Part shown: one piece after another, positions 1-5,366 of the stretch
How positions within the stretch are numbered: the first letter of the stretch is position 1
Layout of the letters: the number at the start of each line of letters is the position of its first letter
NCBI GenBank assembly: GCA_003512525.1
Contig: DOQG01000068.1
Span: 1 to 25,928, forward strand
From: Oscillospiraceae bacterium
GTDB lineage: Bacteria; Bacillota; Clostridia; Oscillospirales; Ruminococcaceae
DNA: 25,928 nucleotides
Direction of reading: 5' to 3'
Position numbers and translations under genes: made by a program
The notes under the pieces: model-generated
What the model was told of the DNA's origin: nothing
The model's input: the letters and a program-made list of their open reading frames with translations, nothing else
Databases searched by the model: none

Positions 1-75
1 ATTGTTGCCGATAGGCGACAGTTGCGTTACCGGCGGGCGGCACACTTTAATTTTACATTGAAATTTTATATCGAG
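1..75. other. left edge, no gene supported
   Basis: This short edge precedes a terminator. One + frame stays open from base 2 to a TGA at 59-61 and could be the tail of a gene lying outside the window, but only about 19 residues are visible and they are not recognisable. Positions 48-67 carry a 20-nt sequence that recurs exactly at 875-894. Confidence 0.3.
48..67 (+). repeat. 20-nt direct repeat, copy 1 (second copy at 875-894)
   Basis: TAATTTTACATTGAAATTTT occurs here and again, exactly, at 875-894. The second copy contains the -35 box (TTGAAA) of the yhcG promoter. This first copy has no -10 hexamer at 17 nt, so it looks like a stray promoter fragment rather than a working promoter. Confidence 0.6.
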
Positions 76-107
76 GTCCGTTGTCTGAAAAGGCGCGGAC
101 TTTTTGT
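76..107 (+). terminator. Rho-independent terminator with GAAA tetraloop
   Basis: Arms GTCCG (76-80) and CGGAC (96-100) enclose a second helix, GTCT (83-86) with AGGC (91-94), closed by a GAAA tetraloop at 87-90. TTTTT follows at 101-105. It would end a + strand transcript that enters from outside the window. Confidence 0.6.
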
Positions 108-157
108 TTGATGAATAATGAATGATGAATAATGAATAATTGTGGTTGCGCCTACCT

Positions 158-205
158 GCGGTCGTTTGTGGTCGCTGCGTCCTTGCAGCGACTTTGTGCG
201 ACCGC
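158..205 (+). repeat. double-stem hairpin element, left copy
   Basis: Outer arms GCGGTCG (158-164) and CGACCGC (199-205) are separated by TTTGTG internal loops on both sides from inner arms GTCGCTGC (171-178) and GCAGCGAC (185-192), with apical loop GTCCTT. A related copy stands at 876-924 of the last kilobase (25876-25924). The stems differ between copies by compensatory changes: C175-G188 becomes G894-C906 and C159-G204 becomes T878-A922 (numbers in the right copy abbreviated from 25,xxx). That supports a conserved folded unit, in RNA or in single-stranded DNA. Confidence 0.7.
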
Positions 206-207
206 TG

Positions 208-521
208 TGAAGCATCCCTGCTTCAGGCGCGAATTTGGATTTTTGGTAGTGCTTGGTGGGGGATAGTGCGGGGTTGGCGGCGTTTGCGGAAGTGAAGATA
301 ATCGGGGCGGCGATCCCTCAGTCTTGACGGCAGATAAGGTTTGCAAGATTTGGGCGTTGCGTGTGTCGCGAATAATAGTAGTATTTGAAACAAGCGAGCC
401 TTGCCGCAAGCCAGCTCCCTTTGGCAAGGGACGGGCAAGGATGCCCGATGTTGAACGCCCAAAGGCTTTGCACGGACGCAAAGCCAACAGAGCGTTCATA
501 AGCCAAGAATTAGTGCTTGGC
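208..521 (+). repeat. chain of short perfect hairpins, likely non-coding mosaic repeat
   Basis: After the double-stem element come further hairpins: TGAAGCA/TGCTTCA (208-225), TCCCTT/AAGGGA (416-431), CGGGCA/TGCCCG (432-447), a nested pair GAACGC/GCGTTC (453-458 with 492-497) around GGCTTTGC/GCAAAGCC (464-471 with 478-485), and GCCAAG/CTTGGC (502-521). The segment 256-305 between them is a dispersed repeat with a copy at 3072-3121. No gene is supported here. The open frames across the stretch have compositions set by the hairpins. The units differ in sequence and spacing, so this is not a CRISPR array. Confidence 0.6.
256..305 (+). repeat. 50-nt dispersed repeat, copy A
   Basis: It aligns without gaps to 3072-3121 with 45 of 50 positions identical, starting GTGGGGGATAGTGCGGGG. 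Both copies lie in non-coding DNA on the same strand. This copy sits inside the hairpin chain. The other begins three bases after a terminator. Confidence 0.7.
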
Positions 522-542
522 GGCGCGTGTTGTTTCTTTTTT

Positions 543-818
543 GAATGCGAGCCGTGGAAAGAGCCTAAAATTGTTAAGCCTTATGCAGAAACATTGCCGC
601 ATTGTCATTGGCGTGTGCAGGACTTAATAAATTCAATGACAGGTGCAGGGTTATCTGTAAGGGAAATGGAAGAATTGTAGGCAGAAAACGCTTCATTCTG
701 GTTTTCATACGAGGAACTAATCAAACAGACCTCGGAAAATCTTGATAAAGTAAACAACTGGGAATACAATTCTATGGCGGCGTTACCTGCTTGGATTTCC
801 ATTGTTGCTCAAAAATAA
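543..818 (+). pseudogene. C-terminal remnant of a SAM-dependent methyltransferase with an in-frame stop
   Basis: The frame reads ECEPWKEPKIVKPYAETLPH..., continues through WRVQDLINSMTGAGLSVREMEEL, meets TAG at 678-680, and resumes in the same frame with AENASFWFSYEELIKQ... to LPAWISIVAQK and a TAA at 816-818. The pattern (a helix with 'L..AGL.V...E', then 'M..LPAW..I.A.K' at the very end) resembles the C-terminus of class I methyltransferases of the Methyltransf_11/25 type. No Rossmann or SAM-binding motif remains upstream, where sequence is replaced by the hairpin chain. A single CAG-to-TAG change would explain the stop. The assignment comes from the tail only, so family membership is moderately sure and loss of function nearly certain. 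Confidence 0.55.
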
Positions 819-842
819 AATAATTGCGTTATAAAATATACA

Positions 843-870
843 ACAGCCGCATTCAGATTTTCCGAATGCG
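843..870 (+). repeat. 28-nt direct repeat flanking yhcG, left copy
   Basis: ACAGCCGCA-N10-CCGAATGCG occurs here and at 1959-1986 with identical spacing. Six of the ten spacer bases also match, giving 24 of 28. The two copies bracket yhcG and its promoter, and the right copy begins five bases after the yhcG stop codon. Confidence 0.6.
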
Positions 871-880
871 GTTGTAATTT
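843..880 (+). terminator. hairpin terminator before the yhcG promoter
   Basis: Arms ACAGCCGCATTC (843-854) and GAATGCGGTTGT (864-875) form a 12-bp stem with one G-U pair, followed by AATTTT. It would stop transcripts from the methyltransferase remnant. Its left part is also one copy of a 28-nt repeat found after yhcG. Confidence 0.55.
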
Positions 881-884
881 TACA

Positions 885-913
885 TTGAAATTTTCCGAAA
901 TCCGCGGTATAAT
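885..913 (+). promoter_or_regulatory. sigma-A-type promoter for yhcG
   Basis: TTGAAA (885-890), a 17-nt spacer and TATAAT (908-913), 33 nt ahead of the yhcG ATG, which has a good ribosome binding site at AAAGGAG. The -35 box lies within the 20-nt repeat shared with 48-67. Confidence 0.65.
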
Positions 914-945
914 AATCCCATAAAGCAATCAAAGGAGAACAGCCT

Positions 946-1953
946 ATGCTTATAAACAATAACGAGTATCTTGATATTGTCGAAACAATTAAGCTTGAAA
1001 TAAAAAGCGCACAATACAAAGCCGCTGTAAGCGTAAACAGAGAGCTGATTATGTTATATTACAACATCGGCAAGATTATCAATGAGCATAAGACTTGGGG
1101 AAATAAATTTATCGAAAACCTTGCCGCCGATATCCGCATATCGTTCCCCGGCACAAAGGGCTATTCCATAAGAAATCTGAAGTATATGGCTAAATTTGCG
1201 GCTGAATATCCCGACGAGCAATTTGTGCAGACAGTGTCTGCACAAATTCCGTGGTCACACAACTGCGCTATTTTAGATAAGGTTAAAGAGTTTTCAAAAC
1301 GTGAATGGTATATCAGAAAAACCTGTGAAAACGGTTGGTCGCACAGCGTACTTATTCATCAGATAGAAAGCGGCTTGTACGAGCGACAGGCAACGGCAGA
1401 GAAAATTTCAAATTTTGAAAGCCACCTTGCCGCTCCACAAAGCGAGCTTGCTGTTCAAACGATGAAAGACCCGTATGTGTTTGATTTTATTCCGTTCAAA
1501 GAGGATATGGTTGAAAGGGATATTGAGGAGGCTCTTGTCAAGGACGTTACAAAGCTGCTGCTTGAGCTTGGAACAGGCTTTGCCTTTCTCGGAAATCAGT
1601 ACCGTCTGAACGTAGGCGGAGATGATTTTTACATTGATTTGCTGTTCTACAACCTCAATCTTCGCTGTTATGTAGTCATAGAATTAAAGACAGGTGAATT
1701 CAAGCCCGAATTTGCAGGTCAGCTTAATTTCTATCTTTCGGCTGTTGACGGAATACTGAAGCGTGATGAGGATAACCCCTCTATCGGCTTGCTCCTTTGT
1801 AAGAGTAAAAATAATCTTGTTGCGGAGTATGCTCTCAAGGATATGTCAAAGCCTATGGGCGTCAGCGAATATACCATAACAAAGAGCCTGCCCAAAGAGC
1901 TGGAAAAGCAGCTGCCGTCTGTTGAGAATATTGAAAGCAGGATTAAGAAATAA
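946..1953 (+). CDS. yhcG: YhcG-family PD-(D/E)XK nuclease domain protein (DUF1016)
   Basis: A 335-residue protein with the two-part layout of the YhcG family: an N-terminal DUF1016_N helical domain (about residues 5-150, with 'YYNIGKIINE', 'PGTKGYSIRNLKYMAKF' and 'IPWSHNCAIL') and a C-terminal PD-(D/E)XK nuclease domain (about 175-325). The nuclease core is visible as 'GDDFYIDLLFYN' followed by 'YVVIELKTGEF', which gives the D...ExK metal-binding pattern. Length is normal for the family. AAAGGAGAA just upstream fixes the ATG. Family members are often found alone in accessory DNA or near restriction-modification genes. Here no methylase or specificity subunit is adjacent. Cellular role is uncertain; DNA-directed nuclease activity is inferred from the fold. 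The gene is flanked by 28-nt direct repeats. Confidence 0.9.
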   Translation: MLINNNEYLDIVETIKLEIKSAQYKAAVSVNRELIMLYYNIGKIINEHKTWGNKFIENLAADIRISFPGTKGYSIRNLKYMAKFAAEYPDEQFVQTVSAQIPWSHNCAILDKVKEFSKREWYIRKTCENGWSHSVLIHQIESGLYERQATAEKISNFESHLAAPQSELAVQTMKDPYVFDFIPFKEDMVERDIEEALVKDVTKLLLELGTGFAFLGNQYRLNVGGDDFYIDLLFYNLNLRCYVVIELKTGEFKPEFAGQLNFYLSAVDGILKRDEDNPSIGLLLCKSKNNLVAEYALKDMSKPMGVSEYTITKSLPKELEKQLPSVENIESRIKK

Positions 1954-1958
1954 GATTT

Positions 1959-1986
1959 ACAGCCGCAGACGGATTTGCCGAATGCG
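1959..1986 (+). repeat. 28-nt direct repeat flanking yhcG, right copy
   Basis: This copy has the same ACAGCCGCA-N10-CCGAATGCG layout as 843-870, but its spacer no longer lets the arms pair well. It is therefore a sequence repeat, not a second good terminator. Confidence 0.55.
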
Positions 1987-2025
1987 TCGTATGATGCACA
2001 AAATTTGCTATGAAAGGATTTAAAA

Positions 2026-2601
2026 ATGTATTTATACCACTATTATGAAAGTACAGGCTTGCCGTTTGCAAATTTATCTGATTTATCGGTAAATGAAGCG
2101 AATGCTGTACTGAATAAAATAAAAAAAGATAAGCCCAATTCTCAGCACGCACAAAGACACGAAAAATATGTTGAATACAGAAGAAACTGCGAAAGCATAC
2201 TTCGCAGCAGATTTATTGAAAAAGGCGGTGTTATCAAAAAAAATAATCCTTATTATATGACTATTGAACATAGTCCTTGGTTAAGCACTTGGTTTGAGAA
2301 TTCCGCATTCATCAAAATTCCTATTGAAGAATTTGATATAAAGACATTATCATTTACATACGGTGATTCAATGCCTACATTCAGTCAGGCGATAGTGAAC
2401 AAAAAAGAATATCATAATCAGCTCTACACTTATGATGAAATACTTAAAATAATTGATAAGTACGGTTTGCCGCAGAATTGGAATGATGACGGTAAATATG
2501 GATATGAGCGGTATATTGAGGTACATATCTGGAATGATTTCCCGATAAATAAATATATTACAGATGTAAACGGATTTTTTCAAATACGGCAGAATATATA
2601 G
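2026..2601 (+). CDS. hypothetical protein, 191 aa
   Basis: Not recognised. The protein is soluble in appearance, with no signal peptide or membrane segment, and is rich in Tyr, Asn, Lys and Ile. It starts MYLYHYYESTGLPF, has a charged helix near residues 25-60 ('NAVLNKIKKDK...QRHEKYVEYRRNCE'), and a second half with many aromatics ('SPWLSTWFENSAF', 'YGLPQNWND', 'HIWNDFPINKYI'). AAAGGA seven bases ahead supports the ATG start. It follows yhcG by 72 bases on the same strand. Base composition is clearly more AT-rich than in the operons further right, which suits an acquired accessory gene. No function is proposed. Confidence 0.7.
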   Translation: MYLYHYYESTGLPFANLSDLSVNEANAVLNKIKKDKPNSQHAQRHEKYVEYRRNCESILRSRFIEKGGVIKKNNPYYMTIEHSPWLSTWFENSAFIKIPIEEFDIKTLSFTYGDSMPTFSQAIVNKKEYHNQLYTYDEILKIIDKYGLPQNWNDDGKYGYERYIEVHIWNDFPINKYITDVNGFFQIRQNI

Positions 2602-2627
2602 AGGAATAATTAAAATCGGAGGAAAAA

Positions 2628-2927
2628 ATGAACAGCGGACTTTTGACTATTGATGATTTTCCGTCGAAAAATACACCTGCGATTGTGGATTATCTGAAAG
2701 AAAAGAATATAAAGGTAATTTTCTTTGCGACAGGAGAAAATGTTGAGCGGTTTTACAACGAGGCAATTTATGCTTTAAAAAGCGGAAGGATTGTGGGTAA
2801 CCACAGCTATTCACATCCGGGATTTTCATCTCTAACCTTAAAGCAATGTATTGAGGAAATTGAGAAATGCGAGGAAATTCTTGAAAGGCAGGTCTTGCAA
2901 AGAATACTACTTATAAGTTCAGAGTAA
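2628..2927 (+). pseudogene. truncated polysaccharide deacetylase (NodB homology) start
   Basis: The 99-residue frame begins with a good ribosome binding site (GGAGGAAAAA) and matches the first part of a NodB-type deacetylase: 'LLTIDDFPSKNTPAIVDYLKE' with the catalytic and metal Asp pair (TIDD), 'VIFFATGENVERF', then the metal-binding 'GNHSYSHPGFSSLT'. The remaining domain, including the later RxPxG-type and LxxH motifs, is absent. After about residue 87 ('CEEILER') the sequence switches to unrelated DNA, and the last dozen residues are a frame artefact. Only about half of a catalytic domain is present, so an active enzyme is unlikely. There is no signal peptide. Confidence 0.75.
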
Positions 2928-3004
2928 AGGCTTACTGCATGAGTGGTAAGACAGCACTTTATGGTAATTATGGTAGTGTCAGTGGGAAAACTGCGGCAAA
3001 GTAA
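2888..3004 (+). pseudogene. fibronectin type III domain C-terminal remnant, out of frame
   Basis: In a different frame from the deacetylase start, 2888-3004 reads AGLAKNTTYKFRVKAY..., then 'YGNYGSVSGKTAAK' and TAA. That is the typical end of an Fn3 domain in secreted Clostridia proteins: the 'L.xNT.Y.FRV.AY' strand F, then 'Y..YS....KT' strand G. It is directly followed by a strong terminator, as expected for the true 3' end of a large surface-protein gene. No start codon or earlier Fn3 sequence remains. The junction with the deacetylase fragment at about 2880-2890 marks a deletion or recombination. Confidence 0.6.
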
Positions 3005-3032
3005 TTGCTACTGAATAAAAGTTAATAATAAG

Positions 3033-3069
3033 ACCGGGTAGCGATGGGAAAATCGTTGCCCGGTTTTGT
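3033..3069 (+). terminator. strong Rho-independent terminator
   Basis: Arms ACCGGGTAGCGAT (3033-3045) and ATCGTTGCCCGGT (3052-3064) form a 13-bp stem with G-U pairs, followed by TTTTG. It ends the deacetylase/Fn3 remnant transcript. Confidence 0.75.
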
Positions 3070-3071
3070 GT

Positions 3072-3121
3072 GTGGGGGATAGTGCGGGGTTGGCGGTGTT
3101 TGTGGGAATGGAGATAATCGG
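3072..3121 (+). repeat. 50-nt dispersed repeat, copy B
   Basis: 45 of 50 bases match 256-305 without gaps. It begins immediately after the terminator and runs toward the 3' end of the DUF4830 gene on the other strand. Confidence 0.7.
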
Positions 3122-3208
3122 TGTAGCGGGAGCAGGCGATGGTAGTTGCTGTGTCAAATGGTTAGAGCTGACAAGAATAATGCGGCGGATTCTTTGCGCT
3201 AACGCCGA

Positions 3209-3652
3209 CTATTTCCTCGCTTTAAGCCCGGTCATAAAGCCGTCAAGCTCGGCGGAGCAGATATCGCCACCGATTATCTTTCCGTCACAGACGATGAGGT
3301 TCATTATAATATTATCAAGCGTTTTTCCGCTGTCGTCTGTGTAATTGCTTATAGTATATGTATACTGCACGGCAGTTTCGCCCTTGTACAGCGACAAGTC
3401 AAAGCCGCATTCCTTTTGCAATGCGTTATAGTTTTCATAGACATTGCCGAATACGGCGGGGATAACTATGCTGCGGACGGTTTCGCTGTCGCGTGACACG
3501 GCATATCCGAGCGACTTTGCGTATTCTGTCCTGTCGGTTAAAGTTTCACCGCATATTGAGGGGCGGCGGCAGAGCAGAAAAGTAAACAGTAATGCTGTAA
3601 GAAGCACGGCGGGTATTATTGTTATACGGATAAGCTTTCTTCGGTTCTTCAT
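3209..3652 (-). CDS. DUF4830-type membrane-anchored protein
   Basis: A 147-residue protein with a basic start (MKNRRKLIR) and a hydrophobic segment at residues 9-28, acting as signal anchor or uncleaved signal, then an extracytoplasmic domain. The domain has the layout known for DUF4830: 'R.EYAKSLGYAVSRDSETVRSIVIPAVFGNVYENYNALQKECGFDLSLYKG', a Tyr-rich 'YTYTISNY' strand, and an ending 'VCDGKIIGGDICSAELDGFMTGL'. Function of the family is unknown. GGAGGAACA gives a clear ribosome binding site for the ATG. It stands alone, transcribed toward the repeat region, with the 405-bp gap upstream shared with the ABC ATPase gene on the other strand. Confidence 0.8.
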   Translation of the reverse strand: MKNRRKLIRITIIPAVLLTALLFTFLLCRRPSICGETLTDRTEYAKSLGYAVSRDSETVRSIVIPAVFGNVYENYNALQKECGFDLSLYKGETAVQYTYTISNYTDDSGKTLDNIIMNLIVCDGKIIGGDICSAELDGFMTGLKARK

Positions 3653-3709
3653 TGTTCCTCCATCGGCTTTGTTTTTAGTTTGTCGGATAAATGTCGGGAC
3701 TACCGGTTG

Positions 3710-3885
3710 AAATTTACTAAAATTTATGCTAAAATATTCATCGAAATGCCGAATTTTCAGCGCAACCGTTCACTGTGTTAAGCACTAATTGCAAAATTTC
3801 ACTAAATTTCGGCTCCTGCATTTGTGATTTATAACAAAATGAGCTTGTTTTTACTTTATTCAACGCTAAAATTTGGCTGAAATTT
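3710..3885. promoter_or_regulatory. three paired AAATTT boxes in the divergent intergenic region
   Basis: In the 405-bp gap between the DUF4830 gene (-) and the ABC ATPase gene (+), AAATTT occurs in three pairs: 3710-3715 with 3720-3725 (spacer ACTA), 3794-3799 with 3804-3809 (spacer CACT), and 3869-3874 with 3880-3885 (spacer GGCTG). Members of a pair are 10-11 bp apart and pairs are 84 and 75 bp apart, close to whole helical turns. This could be an operator series or phased A-tract curvature. The rest of the gap holds no gene. Confidence 0.45.
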
Positions 3886-3960
3886 GTATAATTTGTACAC
3901 AAAACGGGCAAAAATAAAACGTGTTTTATATGTGTTGGTGATTTTGCATAACGCAGGGGT

Positions 3961-3989
3961 TTGATATTTGGGTAATTAGGTACTATCAT
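3961..3989 (+). promoter_or_regulatory. sigma-A-type promoter for the ABC ATPase gene
   Basis: TTGATA (3961-3966), a 17-nt spacer and TATCAT (3984-3989), giving a leader of about 60 nt before the ATG at 4058, which is preceded by AGGAGG at 4042-4047. Confidence 0.55.
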
Positions 3990-4057
3990 TTTCGGTGAGA
4001 TTTTGTTAAAATATTAGCGTAAGGTTATTCTGCAATAAAACAGGAGGTCACACATAA

Positions 4058-5200
4058 ATGGCAAGTTTATCTTTAAGAGGTATCTATAAGCGTTACCCCG
4101 GCGGTGTAGTAGCCGTTTCCGACTTTACTATGAACATCAAGGACAAGGAGTTCATTATCCTCGTTGGTCCTTCAGGTTGCGGTAAGTCAACAACATTAAG
4201 AATGATCGCAGGTCTTGAGGAAATTTCCGAGGGTGAGCTTTTCATAGGCGACAGACTCGTTAATGACGTAGCTCCTAAGGATCGTGATATTGCGATGGTT
4301 TTCCAGAACTACGCTCTGTATCCTCATATGACTGTTTTCGAGAACATGGCATTCGGCTTAAAGCTGAGAAAGGTGCCCAAGGATGAGATCAAGAAGCTCG
4401 TTGAAGAAGCTGCTAAGATCCTCGACATCGCACACCTTCTCGACAGAAAGCCCAAGGCTTTATCAGGTGGTCAGAGACAGCGTGTAGCTTTAGGTAGAGC
4501 TATCGTTCGTGATCCTCAGGTATTCTTACTTGACGAGCCTCTTTCAAACCTCGATGCTAAGCTCCGTGCACAGATGAGAACTGAGCTTTCTAAGCTTCAC
4601 AAGAAGTTAGGTACTACATTCATCTACGTTACTCATGACCAGATCGAGGCTATGACGATGGGTGACAGAATCGTTGTTATGAAGGATGGTTATATCCAGC
4701 AGATCGATTCACCTATCAACCTGTATGAGAACCCTGTTAACAAGTTCGTTGCAGGCTTCATGGGTTCACCTCAGATGAACTTCATCAACGCTAAGCTCAT
4801 CATGCTCAACGGCAAGTACACAGTTGAGTTTGGTTCTGAAGATACAAAGACAACAAGAGGCAGAAAGTTCTATGTTGAACTGCCCGGTGCTAAGACTGAT
4901 ACAGAAGCTCTTAAGTACTATGTTGACAAGGAAGTTATCCTTGGTATCCGTCCCGAGAACATTCACGATGAAGAAATGTTCCTCTCCAACGCTAAGACAG
5001 GTATGATCGAAGCTACAGTAGACGTTACCGAAATGATGGGTGCTGAGTCTTACCTCTACCTCACTTGTGAAGGTATCCCGCTGACAGCAAGAGTATCTCC
5101 CAGATGTACAGCTCGTCCTCAGGACGTTATCAAGCTTGCGCTTGATCCTAACAAGGTACACCTGTTCGATCCTAACGATGAACACTCAATCTTAGTTTAA
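4058..5200 (+). CDS. ugpC: sugar ABC transporter ATP-binding subunit, MsmX/UgpC/MalK type
   Basis: A 380-residue CUT1-type ATPase that energises carbohydrate importers at the inner face of the membrane. It shows Walker A GPSGCGKS (37-44), Q-loop 'VFQNYALYPHMTV', signature LSGGQRQRVALGRA, Walker B 'VFLLDEPLSNLDAK', switch His in 'VTHDQIEAMTMGDRI', then a C-terminal TOBE/regulatory domain from about residue 240 with 'LGIRPENIHDE'. No permease or binding protein is adjacent; Firmicutes MsmX-type ATPases are known to serve several sugar transporters from a separate locus, and this gene fits that arrangement. It has its own promoter and terminator. Codon use (ATC, GTT, GGT, GCT, few ATA) differs from the ATA-rich neighbours and suggests high expression. 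The exact substrate set cannot be read from the sequence. Confidence 0.95.
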   Translation: MASLSLRGIYKRYPGGVVAVSDFTMNIKDKEFIILVGPSGCGKSTTLRMIAGLEEISEGELFIGDRLVNDVAPKDRDIAMVFQNYALYPHMTVFENMAFGLKLRKVPKDEIKKLVEEAAKILDIAHLLDRKPKALSGGQRQRVALGRAIVRDPQVFLLDEPLSNLDAKLRAQMRTELSKLHKKLGTTFIYVTHDQIEAMTMGDRIVVMKDGYIQQIDSPINLYENPVNKFVAGFMGSPQMNFINAKLIMLNGKYTVEFGSEDTKTTRGRKFYVELPGAKTDTEALKYYVDKEVILGIRPENIHDEEMFLSNAKTGMIEATVDVTEMMGAESYLYLTCEGIPLTARVSPRCTARPQDVIKLALDPNKVHLFDPNDEHSILV

Positions 5201-5220
5201 TTGTTAAAACAGATCGTATT

Positions 5221-5255
5221 ATCCCCCGACTGCAAGGTCGGGGGATTTGTTTTGT
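5221..5255 (+). terminator. terminator of the ABC ATPase gene
   Basis: Perfect 10-bp stem ATCCCCCGAC (5221-5230) with GTCGGGGGAT (5237-5246), 6-nt loop, followed by TTGTTTTG. Confidence 0.8.
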
Positions 5256-5314
5256 GTGTAAGTCGGTGGGGATTTTGCGACCGGTCATAATGCGTTATGG
5301 TTATGTATAATGTA

Positions 5315-5352
5315 AAAAGACTGCAAATCTTAAAACTGATTTGCAGTCTTTT
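5315..5352 (-). terminator. terminator of ypeB, possibly bidirectional
   Basis: A perfect 15-bp stem, AAAAGACTGCAAATC (5315-5329) with GATTTGCAGTCTTTT (5338-5352), 15 nt after the ypeB stop codon. On the minus strand the stem runs out into TTTTTAC, and T residues also end the + strand arm. Confidence 0.8.
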
Positions 5353-5366
5353 CGTTATTCGGAAAA

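Noticed and set aside
2..61. Possible end of a gene from outside the window
   Set aside because: A short open frame before the terminator at 76-107 is suggestive, but 19 unrecognised residues are not enough.
158..521. Possible CRISPR array
   Set aside because: The hairpins differ in sequence, length and spacing, and no repeat-spacer pattern or cas gene is present.
324..542. Open frame upstream of the methyltransferase tail
   Set aside because: Its residues are dictated by the hairpin chain (rich in Arg, Pro, Gly, Cys) and it has no ribosome binding site. Only the part from about 543 resembles a protein family.
3738..3989. Minus-strand frame of 83 residues in the 405-bp gap
   Set aside because: It lies in AT-rich promoter DNA, overlaps the AAATTT boxes and the + strand promoter, has no ribosome binding site and no recognisable protein character.
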